NCBI RefSeq assembly: GCF_040183065.1
Contig: NC_091123.1
Location: forward strand, 12,990,001 to 13,054,000
Reading direction: 5' to 3'
Length of the DNA stretch: 64,000 nt
DNA from: Periplaneta americana
Taxonomy: Eukaryota; Arthropoda; Insecta; Blattodea; Blattidae
The stretch's first letter is position 1, and each line of letters begins with the position of its first letter. The translations under genes and the position numbers were made by a program. This document shows positions 47,967 to 60,289 of the stretch, piece by piece. Below the pieces are notes generated by a model. That model made no database searches, was not told the origin of the DNA, and was given only the letters and a program-made list of their open reading frames with translations.

Positions 47967-48479
47967 ACTTTCTCGCACATTCCATCTTGAGCATAAAGAT
48001 CCTTTTTGTGCTGCAGTGGCGGTACACGTTATTTTTAAATAATTCTTGATCGTGATAAATAGAAATATTCTTGCGACGATTATGCGGTGAAATTTTAAAG
48101 TCCTAATCAATTTGTCAGTAATACTGCGACTTTGTACGACCATTATGTTTTGGCGATGTTTACACAATGAAATACGGTAAATGAAAATTAAACTTTGGAC
48201 TCTTACTCTACATCAAATGCAAGTATAATTTTGTTTTTTGTACACCCACTTGCAGAATTTGGCTTGTGTGTTCACCTGTGGAACAAAACTTTATTTGCAC
48301 AAAATATGACTTAACCTCCTTTACCCGAACATTATCAAATTATACTCCATGATTTGTAAGTGTAAATATTAGATGGGTGCAATATAGCTTAGAAACAAGA
48401 CTAAAATGCACTGTAACATTAATCTGTTAAACTTATTCCGAAAACGTCCACAACTACGAGAATGTCGGGTGATCTATGG

Positions 48480-48556
48480 CGAATCCTCGACATCATCTCT
48501 CCAAATACCATCTCACTATCACCAATTAATCCAGTAGTTGATACAGCGTCGTTAAA
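48480..48556 (+). mobile_element. SINE family 2 tail fragment
   Basis: The piece ending ccagtagttgatacagcgtc gttaaaaaaa resembles the 3' end of the family. Head missing. Confidence 0.5.
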
Positions 48557-48782
48557 AAAAAGTAGAAGCCCAGGGAGTTTATATTCGATCTGGCTGGTCA
48601 ACCACCTAGTCTTCTACTACATATTCATTTCATTGCTACATAACTTTGAAATAACTTTAAGAAAAAGTGGTACAGGGCTTTTCTTTTTACCGTTATATTA
48701 CACTCATCCAATATTTACACTTGTGAATCACTCTGTATTTCACCTAACATTGGGCTGACAATATTTCGAACTTCTCCTCCAG

Positions 48783-48815
48783 ATCATTCCTGCATGGACC
48801 AGGGAAGGACCATAG
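48783..48815 (+). CDS. Second gene, candidate last exon 1
   Basis: After the pyrimidine-rich acceptor cttctcctccag. In phase 0, as exon B copy 1 leaves it with the GTGAGT donor, it adds IIPAWTREGP and a stop at 48813-48815. If the later GTATGG donor of exon B is used, the frame is instead HSCMDQGRTIAFPETDERGC followed by YEEMKDFNRLS and a stop near 48880. The second frame keeps more similarity with the related exon at 52523. Neither can be proven without transcripts. Confidence 0.4.
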   Translation: MIPAWTREGP

Positions 48816-49504
48816 CTTTTCCTGAGACTGATGAGCGAGGCTGCTACGAAGAAATGAAGGACTTCAACAGGCTGTCATAAACGTAAGGTTCGACCATGTT
48901 ATGATCTAATGCATAATTAGAATACACAGTATATCAGAAAGGATTGAAATAGGTAGATCATTATATATAGGCAGGTTAAAGAGAATAGACAAATTAGATC
49001 ACCACAACCCAACACTGCGACCTTGTACATCTTTTATCTTTTGTTCTAACACTCAGATAGACGCATTCCCAACTTACACCAGCTGACTGCACTGAGGTTT
49101 ACTGTGTACCTAGGTTTTGAAAAAGGCAACCCAGATTATTCCTAGGTGAGCCCCCTCCAAGTTTCGCTAGCTGGTGACTGCAGAATGCTTAAAAAAGAAA
49201 GCCAAATGCGATCTTGTATGCCACAAGTGTCACTATGGATTTTGCAATTAAAATTCCCAGGAATCTAAAGGACTGTTAAGCAATGGTCATTATGGTAGCC
49301 CCTTATGATAAAAATCAATGGTGCGTGTAATTAAAAGAACACACGAATACAAGGTCTTTGAGAAAATCCTAGTTTTATATCAATTATCAATTGCCTGTTT
49401 TCCAGTTATAAATGTAGTTTATTCAGTGCAGCTGGGAGTGGTGATGAAACGTCCACCAACTAGTCTCCTAGCCAACCTTGTATACAATAGTAATAGAGAG
49501 ACAT

Positions 49505-51515
49505 CTGAACAATCAATGTTATTCCACATTGTTGCATTTTCGGTTGTAATTGTCACAGTCAGAGAAAGAGACGAATACACGACAGAGAGAAACCAGGACA
49601 TGACAAAGAGAGAAAAAGACAAGGACGCGAGAGAGAGAGAAAAAGACGAAAACACTATAGACAGAAAAACAAGGCCAGGACAGAGAGAGAAAGACAAGAA
49701 CTGACAGAAAGACGAAGACTAACAAAGAGAGAAAAAGGAAGAGGACCAGACAGAGAAAGACGAGGGCTAACAGAAAGAGAGAAAAGGACTAGGACCTGAC
49801 AGAGAGAAAGACAAAGACTGATAGAGAGAAAAAAGACGAGGACAGGACAGAGAGAAAGACGTGGACCTGATGGAGGGAAAGACAAGGACTGACAGAAAGA
49901 GAGAAAGACTAGGTTCTGACAGAAAGAGAGAAAGACTAGGACCTGACAGAGAGAAAGACAAAGACTGATAGAGAGAAAAAAGACGAGGACAGGACAGAGA
50001 GAAAGACGTGGACCTGATGGAGGGAAAGACAAGGACTGACAGAAAGAGAGAAAGACTAGGATCTGACAGAGGGACAGAGAAAAAGACGAGGACCTGACAG
50101 AAAGAAAGACAAGGACTGATAGAAAGAGAGAAAAAGATGAGGACCCGACAGAGAGAAAGACAAGGACTGACAGTAAAAGACGAGGACCTGACAGAAAGAA
50201 AGACAAGGACTGATAGAAAGAGAGAAAAAGATGAGGACCCGACAGAAAGAAAGACAAGGACTGATAGAAAGAGAGAAAAAGATGAGGACCCGACAGAGAG
50301 AAAGGCAAGGACTGACAGTAAAAGACGAGGACCTGACAGAAAGAAAGACAAGGACTGATAGAAAGAGAGAAAAAGATGAGGACCCGACAGAAAGAAAGAC
50401 AAGGACTGATGGAAAGAGAGAAAAAGATAAGGACCCGACAGAGAGAAAGGCAAGGACTGGCAGTAAAAGACGAGGACCTGACAGAAAGAAAGACAAGGAC
50501 TGATAGAAAGAGAGAAAAAGATGAGGACCCGACAGAAAGAAAGACAAGGACTGATAGAAAGAGAGAAAAAGATGAGGACCCGACAGAGAGAAAGGCAAGG
50601 ACTGACAGTAAAAGACGAGGACCTGACAGAAAGAAAGACAAGGACTGATAGAAAGAGAGAAAAAGATGAGGACCCGACAGAAAGAAAGACAAGGACTGAT
50701 GGAAAGAGAGAAAAAGATAAGGACCCGACAGAGAGAAAGGCAAGGACTGACAGAAAGAAAGACAAGGACTGATAGAAAGAGAGAAAAAGATGAGGACCCG
50801 ACAGAGAGAAAGGCAAGGACTGACAGTAAAAGACGAGGACCTGACAGTGAGAAAGACAGTAACTGGCAGAAAGAGAGAAAGACAAGATCTGACAGTGAGA
50901 GAGAGAAAGATGAGGACCAGATAAAGAAAGAAAGACGAGGATCCGACATAGAGGAAGACAAAGGACTGACAGTAAGAGAGAAAGACAAGAACTGATAGAA
51001 AGAGAGAAAAAGATGAGGACCCGACAGAGAGAAAGGCAAGGACTGACAGTAAAAGACGAGGACCTGACAGTGAGAAAGAAAAAGATGAGGACCAGATAAA
51101 GAAAGAAAGACGAGAATCCAACATAGAGAAAGACAAAAAATTGACAGTAAGAGAGAAAGACGAGGACTGACAGAGAGAAAAAGATGATCAGATAAAGAAA
51201 GAAAGACGAGGATCCGACATAGAGAAAGACAAAGGACTGACAGTGAGAGAGAAAAAGATGAGGACCAGATAAAGAGAAAAAGACGAGCATCAGATAGAAA
51301 AAGACAAGGACTGACAGACCGAGAAAGATGAGGACCTGACATAGAGAAAGACAAGGACTGACAGTAAGAAAGAAAAAAACGAGGACTGACAGAAAGATGA
51401 GAACCTGACAGTGGGAGAGAAAAAGACTAGGACCTGATAGAGAAAGACAGGGACTAGCAGAAAGAGAAAAAAAAGATGAGGACCCGACACAGAAAGACAA
51501 GGACTGACAGAAATC
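49505..51515. repeat. Purine-rich minisatellite A with 145/290-bp higher-order period
   Basis: About 2 kb of GAC/GAGA units such as agatgaggacccgacagaga and agacaaggactgacag, basic length about 48 bp. Three basic units make a 145-bp block (starts at 50231, 50376, 50521, 50666) and a variant ggaaagagagaaaaagataa recurs every 290 bp (50411, 50701). The CT-rich complement has open frames of over 400 codons in all three frames, an artefact of a strand nearly free of A. The left flank (49515-49560) is homologous, in inverted form, to the right flank of minisatellite B. Confidence 0.93.
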
Positions 51516-52520
51516 GACTTTGTTCAGAATTACAATATGGTGAAATGCTGCTATTATGAATGCTGCAATAACGAAATAACTTAGTCCCACCCATTTTACC
51601 ATTAATTTACATGTTAAAAATGTTCAGTTTAAAGAACACATAAGTAACGAACTATTCAGTTTAACATAATAATTCGTATTACACAAAAAAATGTTATTTT
51701 AACGAAATTAGACCTAATAAGCAGTTAAAAATTACTTAAAATAAATTGGAAAGAAAACAAAATAAATGAATTATTGCTAGGCATCAATTGCTGTTGGTTT
51801 CAGTGAGTTTTCTGAATGCACTTTCGAATGCAATTTGTTCCTAAATGTATTTCAGATATGGCAGGAAATAAAAAGACAAAACAGTTTTTGCTAGATGAGA
51901 AGAGAAGAAAAGTGAAGTCGCAATAAAATTACAGGCTGCTTTACTAAATAGATTAAGTCAAATTGTTTAATAAACTGTATCAGTCTCAAAGCTGATATTT
52001 CAAGTGATTGATTTAGAACCCAATCTCATAGAGTGTAATATTTCGAGAAATCAATTCAACAAGATGGCTGTAAATGTAAGACCTAACCTATGTAACCCTG
52101 TTGTATGTACTTTTTGCTCTGTAAAACTTAATTTTTTATCCTAACAAGGCCATGATGAATGAACAAATATTGTAAAATATGCAAGAATAATTATTCAGTT
52201 ATTGAATATGCATAGTAATCATTATGGTATCGATTCTTATTGAAGTTGCAATATAATATGGATATACAGTATAACCTAACCCAGGTACAGTATCTGTTAT
52301 TCCATAATATGGGACACAATTTGTAGGCAAATTTAATGTAATTTTTGGTTTAACGAAATTTCACTATAATGAAAATAATTACATTACCCTCGAGTTCGTC
52401 ATACTGGCATTTCACTGTACTTTGTATTTCTCATAAGGAGGAAATAGAAACAGGAATTTCTAAAATAGAGAATTTACTTTTTACCCGACATTAAACTGAT
52501 ATTCTGTTGAATTCTCTTGC
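51516..52520. other. AT-rich DNA, nothing recognised
   Basis: No exon or element ends seen before the acceptor at 52521. Small direct repeats of 'aataacgaa' type. Confidence 0.45.
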
Positions 52521-52522
52521 AG

Positions 52523-52552
52523 ATAGTTTCTCCATGGGCCAGGGGAAGATGA
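52523..52552 (+). CDS. Second gene, candidate last exon 2 (related to 48783)
   Basis: After gaattctcttgcag. In phase 0 it reads IVSPWARGR then TGA, aligned with IIPAWTREGP of the exon at 48783. In the alternative frame it reads SFSMGQGKMSSSETNEQSWY then ERLRCVVI and a stop, against HSCMDQGRTIAFPETDERGC. The DNA similarity between the two regions runs for about 90 nt, including the acceptor side, so they are duplicates. Either or neither may be used. Confidence 0.38.
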   Translation: MVSPWARGR

Positions 52553-52989
52553 GTTCTTCTGAGACCAACGAGCAGAGCTGGTATGAACGACTTCGATGTG
52601 TCGTCATCTGAAGATTGGAGTGCATTGGAATGTGTGGGTAATGAATTGGAATGCATAATATATTAGAAGAGTTTAAATCAGATTATGTGATTACATGCAG
52701 TAATTCCTCTTTATCCATGAGAAATATGTTTAAAAACCTACTGCTTATATTCGAAACCATAAATAATGACGAATCCTATAGACATTAGAAGCAAGTAGTA
52801 ACTGTAGAAATAATAAATACATTATACATTATTATGTGTGAAAATACGTGATCTGTTCTCATGAACTTGAGATAGGGGAATCCCATTGCAGCATCTATCA
52901 GGACAGTAGAGGTAATGCCACAAAACACAATGTTAAAAATAGGTGTGGCTGTGTCTGAGACATGAACGTAGGTTTTATGTGAATATGAC
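52553..52989. other. No recognised feature
   Basis: AT-rich DNA leading into the satellite array. Confidence 0.45.
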
Positions 52990-55900
52990 AGGCTTAAATT
53001 GACAGATCTAGACGAGATCTTTCATTTGATACCAAAATCAGTGTACTGTCATATCAGAGTCATGAGATACACTACCCAGAAATTTTCGCCCATGCCCAAA
53101 ATAGCTGCTAGATGCTTTTCCAATGAGATGTGTTGCTTGTATTTCCTCCTGGAGTATAAACTTTTCTCTGAATATGGGCCGATATCTGAAATTTTAAATT
53201 AATTTATTACTTATTTTCGATTTGTCATCAACAAGCATTTACAAAGTTCACTTTTTATGGCCTAACTTGATAGATATAGACGAGATCTGTTGTTTACAAC
53301 CAAAATTAGCATTTTAGCACATCGGAGTTCCTTAGATACACTGCCTGGAAATTTTTGCCAACTTTCAAAATTTCTGTCAGTTGCTAAATCGACAGATCCA
53401 GACGAAATCTTTCATTTGGCACCAAAATTAGCATGCTAGCACATTGTAGTTGCTTACATACACTGTGAGGAAATTTTCGCCCATGTCCAAAATAGCTGTC
53501 AGTTGCTAAATCGACAGATCTAGTTGAGATGTTTTGTTCGGAACCAAAATTAGCATGCTAGCACATTGCAGTTGCTTAAATACACTGGCTGGAAATTTTT
53601 CCTCATGTCCAAAATAGCTGTCAGTTGCTAAATCGACAGATCTAGGCGAGATCTTTTGTGTGAAACCAAAATTAGCATCCTAACATATTGAAATTGCTTA
53701 GATACACTGCCTGGAAATTTTCACCCTCGTCCAAAATGGCTGTCAGTTGCTAAATCGACAGATCTAGATGAGATCTTTTGTTTGGAACCAAAATTAGCAC
53801 ACTAGCACATCGGAGTTGCTTAAATACACTGCCTGGAAATTTTTGCCCATGTCCAAAATGGCTGTCAGTTGCTAAATTGATAGATCTAGTCGAGATCTTT
53901 TGTTTGGAACCAAAATTAGCACACTAGCATATTGGAGTTGCTTAAATGTACTGGCTGGAAATTTTTGCCCATGTCCAAAATGGCTGTCAGTCGCTAAATC
54001 GACAGATCTAGTCGAGATCTTTTGTTTGGAACCAAAATTAGCATGCTAGCACATTGTAGTTGCTTAGATACACTACCTGGAAATTTTCGCCCATATCCAA
54101 AATGGCTGTCAGTCGCGAAATCGAGACCTAGACGAGATCTTTTGTTTGGAACCAAAATTAGCATGCTAGCATATTGAAATTGCTTAGGTACACTGCCTGG
54201 AAATTTTAACCTTCGTCCAAAATAGCTGTCAGTCGCTAAATCGACAGATCTAGACGAGATCTTTTGTTTGGAACCAAAATTAGCATGCTAGCACATCGGA
54301 GTTGCTTAGATACACTGCCTGGAAATTTTTGCTCGTGTCCAAAATAGCTGTCAGTTGCTAAATCGACAGATCTAGTCGAGACCTTTTGTTTTGAACCAAA
54401 ATTAGCATGCTAGCATATCAAAATTGCTTACATACACTGGCTGGAAATTTTCACCCTTGTCCAAATCGGCTGTCGGTCACTAAATCGACAGACCTAGACG
54501 AGATCTTTTGTTTGGAACCAAAATTAGCATGCTAGCATATTGAAATTGCTTAGATACACTGCCTGGAAATTTTCATCCTTGTCCAAAATGGCTGTCAGTT
54601 GCTAAATCGTCAGATCTAGATGAGATCTTTTGTTTGGAACCAAAATTAGCATGCTAGCATATCGGAGTTGCTTAAATACACTGCCTGGAAATTTTTGCCC
54701 ACGTCCAAAATAGCTGTCAGTTGCTAAATAGACAGATCTAGTTGAGACCTTTTGTTTGGAACCAAAATTAGTATGCTAGGATATCAAAATTGCTTAAATA
54801 CACTGCCTGGAAATTTTCGCCCTTGTCCAAAATAGCTGTCAGCAGCTAAATCGACAGATCATGTCGAGATATTTTGTTTGGAACCAATATTAGCATGCTA
54901 GCACATCGGACTTGCTTAAATACACTGCCTGGAAATTTTTACTCATGTCTAAAATGGCTGTCGGTAGCTAAATCGACAGATCTAGTCGAGATCTTTTGTT
55001 TGGAACCAAAATTAGCATGCTAGCATGTCGAAATTGCTTAGATACACTGCCTGGAAATTTTCACCCTCGTCCAAAATGGCTGTCAGTCGCTAAATCGACA
55101 GATCTAGTCGAGGTCTTTTGTTTGGAACCAAAATTAGCATGCTAGCACATTGTAGTTGCTTAGATACACTACCTGGAAATTTTCGCCCATATCCAAAATG
55201 GCTGTCAGTCGCGAAATCGAGACCTAGACGAGATCTTTTGTTTGGAACCAAAATTAGCATGCTAGCATATTGAAATTGCTTAGGTACACTGCCTGGAAAT
55301 TTTAACCTTCGTCCAAAATAGCTGTCAGTAGCTAAATCGACAGATCTAGACGAGATCTTTTGTTTGGAACCAAAATTAGCATGCTAGCACATCGGAGTTG
55401 CTTAGATACACTGCCTGGAAATTTTTGCTCGTGTCCAAAATAGCTGTCAGTTGCTAAATCGACAGATCTAGTCGAGACCTTTTGTTTTGAACCAAAATTA
55501 GCATGCTAGCATATCAAAATTGCTTACATACACTGGCTGGAAATTTTCACCCTTGTCCAAATCGGCTGTCGGTCACTAAATCGACAGACCTAGACGAGAT
55601 CTTTTGTTTGGAACCAAAATTAGCATGCTAGCATATTGAAATTGCTTAGATACACTGCCTGGAAATTTTCATCCTTGTCCAAAATGGCTGTCAGTTGCAA
55701 AATCGTCAGATCTAGATGAGATCTTTTGTTTGGAACCAAAATTATCATGCTAGCATATCGGAGTTGCTTAAATACACTGCCTGGAAATTTTTGCCCACGT
55801 CCAAAATAGCTGTCAGTTGCTAAATAGACAGATCTAGTTGAGACCTTTTGTTTGGAACCAAAATTAGTATGCTAGGATATCAAAATTGCTTAAATACACT

Positions 55901-56990
55901 GTCTGGAAATTTTCGCCCTTGTCCAAAATAGCTGTCAGCAGCTAAATCGACAGATCATGTCGAGATATTTTGTTTGGAACCAATATTAGCATGCTAGCAT
56001 ATCGGACTTGCTTAAATACACTGCCTGGAAATTTTCACCCTTGTCCAAAATGGCTGTCGGTTGCTAAATCGACAGATCTAGATGAGATCTTTTGTTTGTA
56101 ATCAAAATTAGCATGCTAGCACATCGGAGTTGCTTAAATACACTGCCTGGAAATTTTCACCCTTGTCCAAAATGGCTGTCAGTCGCTAAATCAACAGATC
56201 TAGAGATCTTTTGTTTGTAACCAAAATTATCATGCTAGCATATCGAAATTGCTGCCTGGAAATTTTCACCCTTGTCCAAAATGGCTGTCAGTCACTAAAT
56301 CGACAGATCTAGGCGAGATCTTTTGTTTGTAACCAAAATTAGCATGCCAGCACATTGGAGTTGCTTAAATACACTGCCTGGAAATTTTCACCCTTGTCCA
56401 AAATGGTTGTCAGTTGCTAAATCGACAGATCTAGAGGAGATCTTTTGTTTGCAACCAAAATTATCATGCTAGCATACCGAAATTGCTGCCTGGAAATTTT
56501 CACCCTTGTCCAAAATGGCTGTCAGTTGCTAAATCGACAGATCTAGGCGAAATCTTTTGTTTGTAACCAAAATTAGCATGCTAGCATATCGAAATTGCTT
56601 AGATACACTGCCTGGAAATTTTTGCTCATGTCTAAAATGGCTGTCAGTTGCTAAATCGACAGATCTAGTCAAGATATTTTGTTTGGAACCAAAATTAGTA
56701 CACTAGCACAATGGAGTTGCTTAAATACACTGCCTGGAAATTTTCACCCTCATCCAAAATGGCTCAGTTGCTAAATTGACATCTAGACAAGATCTTTTGT
56801 TTGGGACCAAAATTAGCACACTAGCATGTCTGAGTTGCTTTGATACTGCCTGTAAATTTTCGCCTATGTTTGAAATGGCTGTCAGTTGCTAAATCGACAG
56901 ATTGGGATGAGATCTTTTGTTTGGCACCAAAATCAATGCAGTACCACATTGGAATCATTTAAACTGCACGAAAATATTTGTCCAAACCCA
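52990..56990. repeat. 122-bp satellite array with nine-monomer higher-order repeat
   Basis: About 32 monomers of 122 bp, each with cgacagatctagtcgagatc, ttttgtttggaaccaaaatt, agcatgctagcacat, cactgcctggaaattttc and gtccaaaatggctgtcagt. Spacing is 122 bp at 53781, 53903 and 54025. A block of nine monomers is repeated at about 1096 bp: the private variant gctcgtgtccaaaatagc is at 54331 and 55427. Edge monomers are degenerate and some near 56200-56800 carry deletions. No ORF or protein motif. Confidence 0.95.
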
Positions 56991-58459
56991 AAATGTTTGC
57001 CAGGTGCTCCAGGCCTCCCTGTGCATGTGGCTCAAATTTAAGGTCATGTTTGCACCATAGTTGTATACCTGATCAAACAAGACTACATTTATTTCAGTTG
57101 TGTTTTTAGTCACAAAGTTGTGTCAGAATGGATCACCCTGCAAATCTTACTTGGCTTTTCTGTCCTTATACTGCATGTAATTCTGAGCTTAAAGATGTTA
57201 TTCATGTCAGAAAATGTTGCAAGGTTAACTGCTGATGCAGATTGTGTGGATAAAGAGGGATTACTGTGCTTTATATAGGTTGATATGGATATGCAAAAAG
57301 ATTACATAAATATTCAAATGAGATAAATTTCTGTAAAAATCTTTTATTCTGTAATAATGGCCAGTTTCAATGATAGTGACTTTACAGTCCATTAAAAGTA
57401 TTGCATTTCTCCATTATCTGTTCGTATTTTGCTAACTGATTAAATCTTGTTGATTATGATGGATTATAAAATTGTAGGAGGTGTCAACAATACACATTCT
57501 GAACACTGCCAATTTCTTGCTTGGCATTAGTATTTTGCATTATCTCCAAGAGAATACTGTCAAAGTTGTTTCAAATTACATACTATTGCAGAAATTCTAT
57601 CCCATCATTTCAAACTGAATTATTGTGTGGCAATGCCCCTCATTAATAGATCAATATTGCTACTATTTCCTACATTATGTGGAATTTCATTATTCCCACA
57701 ATTATACTTAAATTCCTACACATAATGAGATATAAGCATATTTCGGGTTTTCTGCATCCTGCTAAGAAGAAAATACTGTATATCTGATCTGCGAGTGAAT
57801 CATAGCATGAACTTTACACATTATTCAGCTTACATTTGCTCTAAATGTCTGTAAATGGAATAAGCTTGAAGTTTAGATTCTTGGGTTGTGAGCTTTTGAT
57901 TCACACTTTAGTCAGTAAAATATCAGAACAGTCTATTCTGGGCTCAATTCTTTTATATTGTTCAGGAAAATAAGTTATCTTGCTGTCATTTTTAAAGATC
58001 GATGAAACTGGCCATGAGTTTACAGTTTTTGTCATTCATGTTAATGATTTAAAAGTGTAGAAAGTTATAGGTATGTTTTGTATGCATCAAACAATATGAA
58101 TGAGTATATTAGAGAGTGTGGTTCTGTTGAGAGGGTTTCTAGGACTGATTCACAAGTCTCCAAAATCTAACAATAAATGAGTCTTGTGGACTGGAGTATA
58201 CATATTGTTAGATTTTGTAAACTTGTGAATTAGGTCTAGTAGACCTCCCAACAGATACCACATTAGCTTATAGTTTGTATAAATTTGATGTCTAGTTATG
58301 AATTACATTGCAATGCAATAAGAGAATGTTGAATGTCATACATTTTGCTGATGTTATTTTTATGTATGTAACATGAATAATTTTGCTAAGTAAAAACTTT
58401 GTATGTGGAATATCTGTGTTGTCAATGATCTTTGCCTGCCTCTCCTAAAGGGACCCCTT
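56991..58459. other. AT-rich DNA, nothing recognised
   Basis: About 1.5 kb without exon, RNA or element signal. The phrase cacaagt(c/t)t..aaaatctaaca appears twice in inverted form near 58150 and 58210. Confidence 0.45.
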
Positions 58460-58955
58460 TTCGTTTGAAAAAATTTTCCCGCCAAAAAACTTATAATATA
58501 TACGCTTTATGTGCCTTTTATACTAGCTGGTTGAGGAGTGGTTGCTCCCTATCCTTGCATGTTGGTTTTTATATGCGACACTAGCGACTTCAAGTGTAGA
58601 AACTATGCAATATAATTGGTATATAAGAGACTTTGAAATTTTCTAAGTATTGACTAAGGTATAGCTGCAGGCTACACTGGAGAATCCTAGTGTACAAGTT
58701 AAATACTATCTGATAGTGTTTAACTTGTACACTAGGATTCTCCAGTGTAGCCTGCAGCTATACCTTAGTCAATACTTAGAAAATTTCAAGTCTTTTGTAT
58801 ACCAACTATATTGCATAGTTTCTACACTTGAAGTCGCTAGTGTCGCACGTAAAAACCAACATGCAAGGGCAGGGAGCGACCACTCCTCAACAAGCCACTA
58901 TAAAAGGCAGATAAAGCGTATATATTATAAGTTTTTTGGCGGGAAAATTAAAAAT
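58460..58955. repeat. Near-perfect hairpin, arms about 245 bp, loop of 1 nt
   Basis: The left arm (about 58466-58710) is the reverse complement of the right arm (58712 to about 58950), with the centre CTATC-T-GATAG at 58706-58716. Arms share agaatcctagtgtacaagtt, gctgcaggctacactggaga and ttttcccgccaaaaaactt. Mismatches are few and scattered. It has no ORF on its own; an open frame of 115 codons across the right arm is incidental. Confidence 0.95.
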
Positions 58956-60289
58956 TTTTTAGAGGGAGGGTGTAAGGAATATATGTTATACTTCACAAAA
59001 TATACAGTCCTTCACAACAAAAGAAAGTTTATTACTATTCATAAAGTACATACAAATGGCTAAACTATTCACATATTCAACACTCACTACATTTCATTTC
59101 TGCTCATATTACCAATCAAAGAAAAGTAGTTCCAACACCACAGTACTGATGTCTTCAAAACTTGTAGTTTCACCATGCTCACTGTAAACATCCAAATCTG
59201 GAAAGAAAGAGTACAGACACTGTCAAACAAGATTTTTCAAGTGTAACTTGCTGAAAATAAGAGCATGACAGGAAAGAACATGTGCAAATGAACCAAATAT
59301 TAAGCCAAAAACGAAAGAGTAGACTGCAGTAATGCAAGGCAAAGAAATACACATTTTGTAACTTCTATTCTGTAATTTAGTTACAACTATAGATGAATTT
59401 TTCTACACTGCAGCAACCAATAAACAGTAAAGTGCAATATTGCATACACCTTTTGCAGTGCTTATTTCTCATCATGAACAAAATACAGTAAACCTCATTT
59501 TAACTTGCTAGTTCTTTAAGAAAGATTTCAACAGCAGAAGTACCCTAAAACAGTGTAATTGAGGAACATTTTACTCTGAATGGATTTGTGACCAGTTTCC
59601 TTACAAGAGTTACCAGCACACCACCAGCAAGAGTTCATTACAATCAATATCTCGATTGGAAGTAAGTTTGTGTGTAAATTATTACAGTACTTAATATTAT
59701 TGCAATTTTGTGAAAATATTCTTCATCCTACAAAGTTTATTACTGATATGTCTCAGCTAATAGTAAATTTAATGAGTATGAAATATATGCAAACATAAAA
59801 TATAAAAACCTACATTTAAAGGTCCCCTAAAATTTAGAAACAAATACTTTGTTTCTTACTATTTTAAAACTCATTATACTGATTATAGCAAAGAAATCCG
59901 CACTCCACAATGCCACTCTGTAAGCTGTGTATATAAATAAACATTGCTAGCAATCACCATCAGGCAGTTTACTGAAAGTCTATGACACAGTGGTGTGTTT
60001 TGTGAGGTGACTGGGATAAGGCCTTTCCAGTTTCAGCCCCAAAAATCTAATACAGAAGATAAAATTCGTACAATGAAGTGGAAAATAATCTGAGATACCA
60101 GTACTTCCTAGCATGATCACAGGGAGTGTGAAATACAAATACAGAGGAAGATCGTCATTTGTTACAAAAGTGGAACAATGAATAATAAAAGTATTGGATA
60201 CACTACATTCCACAATTCATTTTTGTTATACTTATTTTCATTTACTACAATTTTTTCAGATATTCCATTTGCCATTGTCCTTGCAACTC
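58956..60289. other. AT-rich DNA, nothing recognised
   Basis: No convincing exon. The window's last unique stretch before minisatellite B. Confidence 0.45.

Noticed and set aside
49655-51602. Minus-strand frames of 493, 611 and 432 codons, and several plus-strand Lys/Arg/Glu-rich frames starting every 145 bp
   Set aside because: Same cause: minisatellite A is open in many frames on both strands, and the starts simply repeat with the array.
52990-56990. Regular direct repeats that might suggest a CRISPR array
   Set aside because: Monomers are 122 bp and contiguous without unique spacers; the genome is eukaryotic. It is a satellite.
58716-59063. 115-codon frame over the right hairpin arm
   Set aside because: The frame lies in a palindrome arm and runs into AT-rich DNA. 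No motif, and the mirrored arm has no matching conserved frame.
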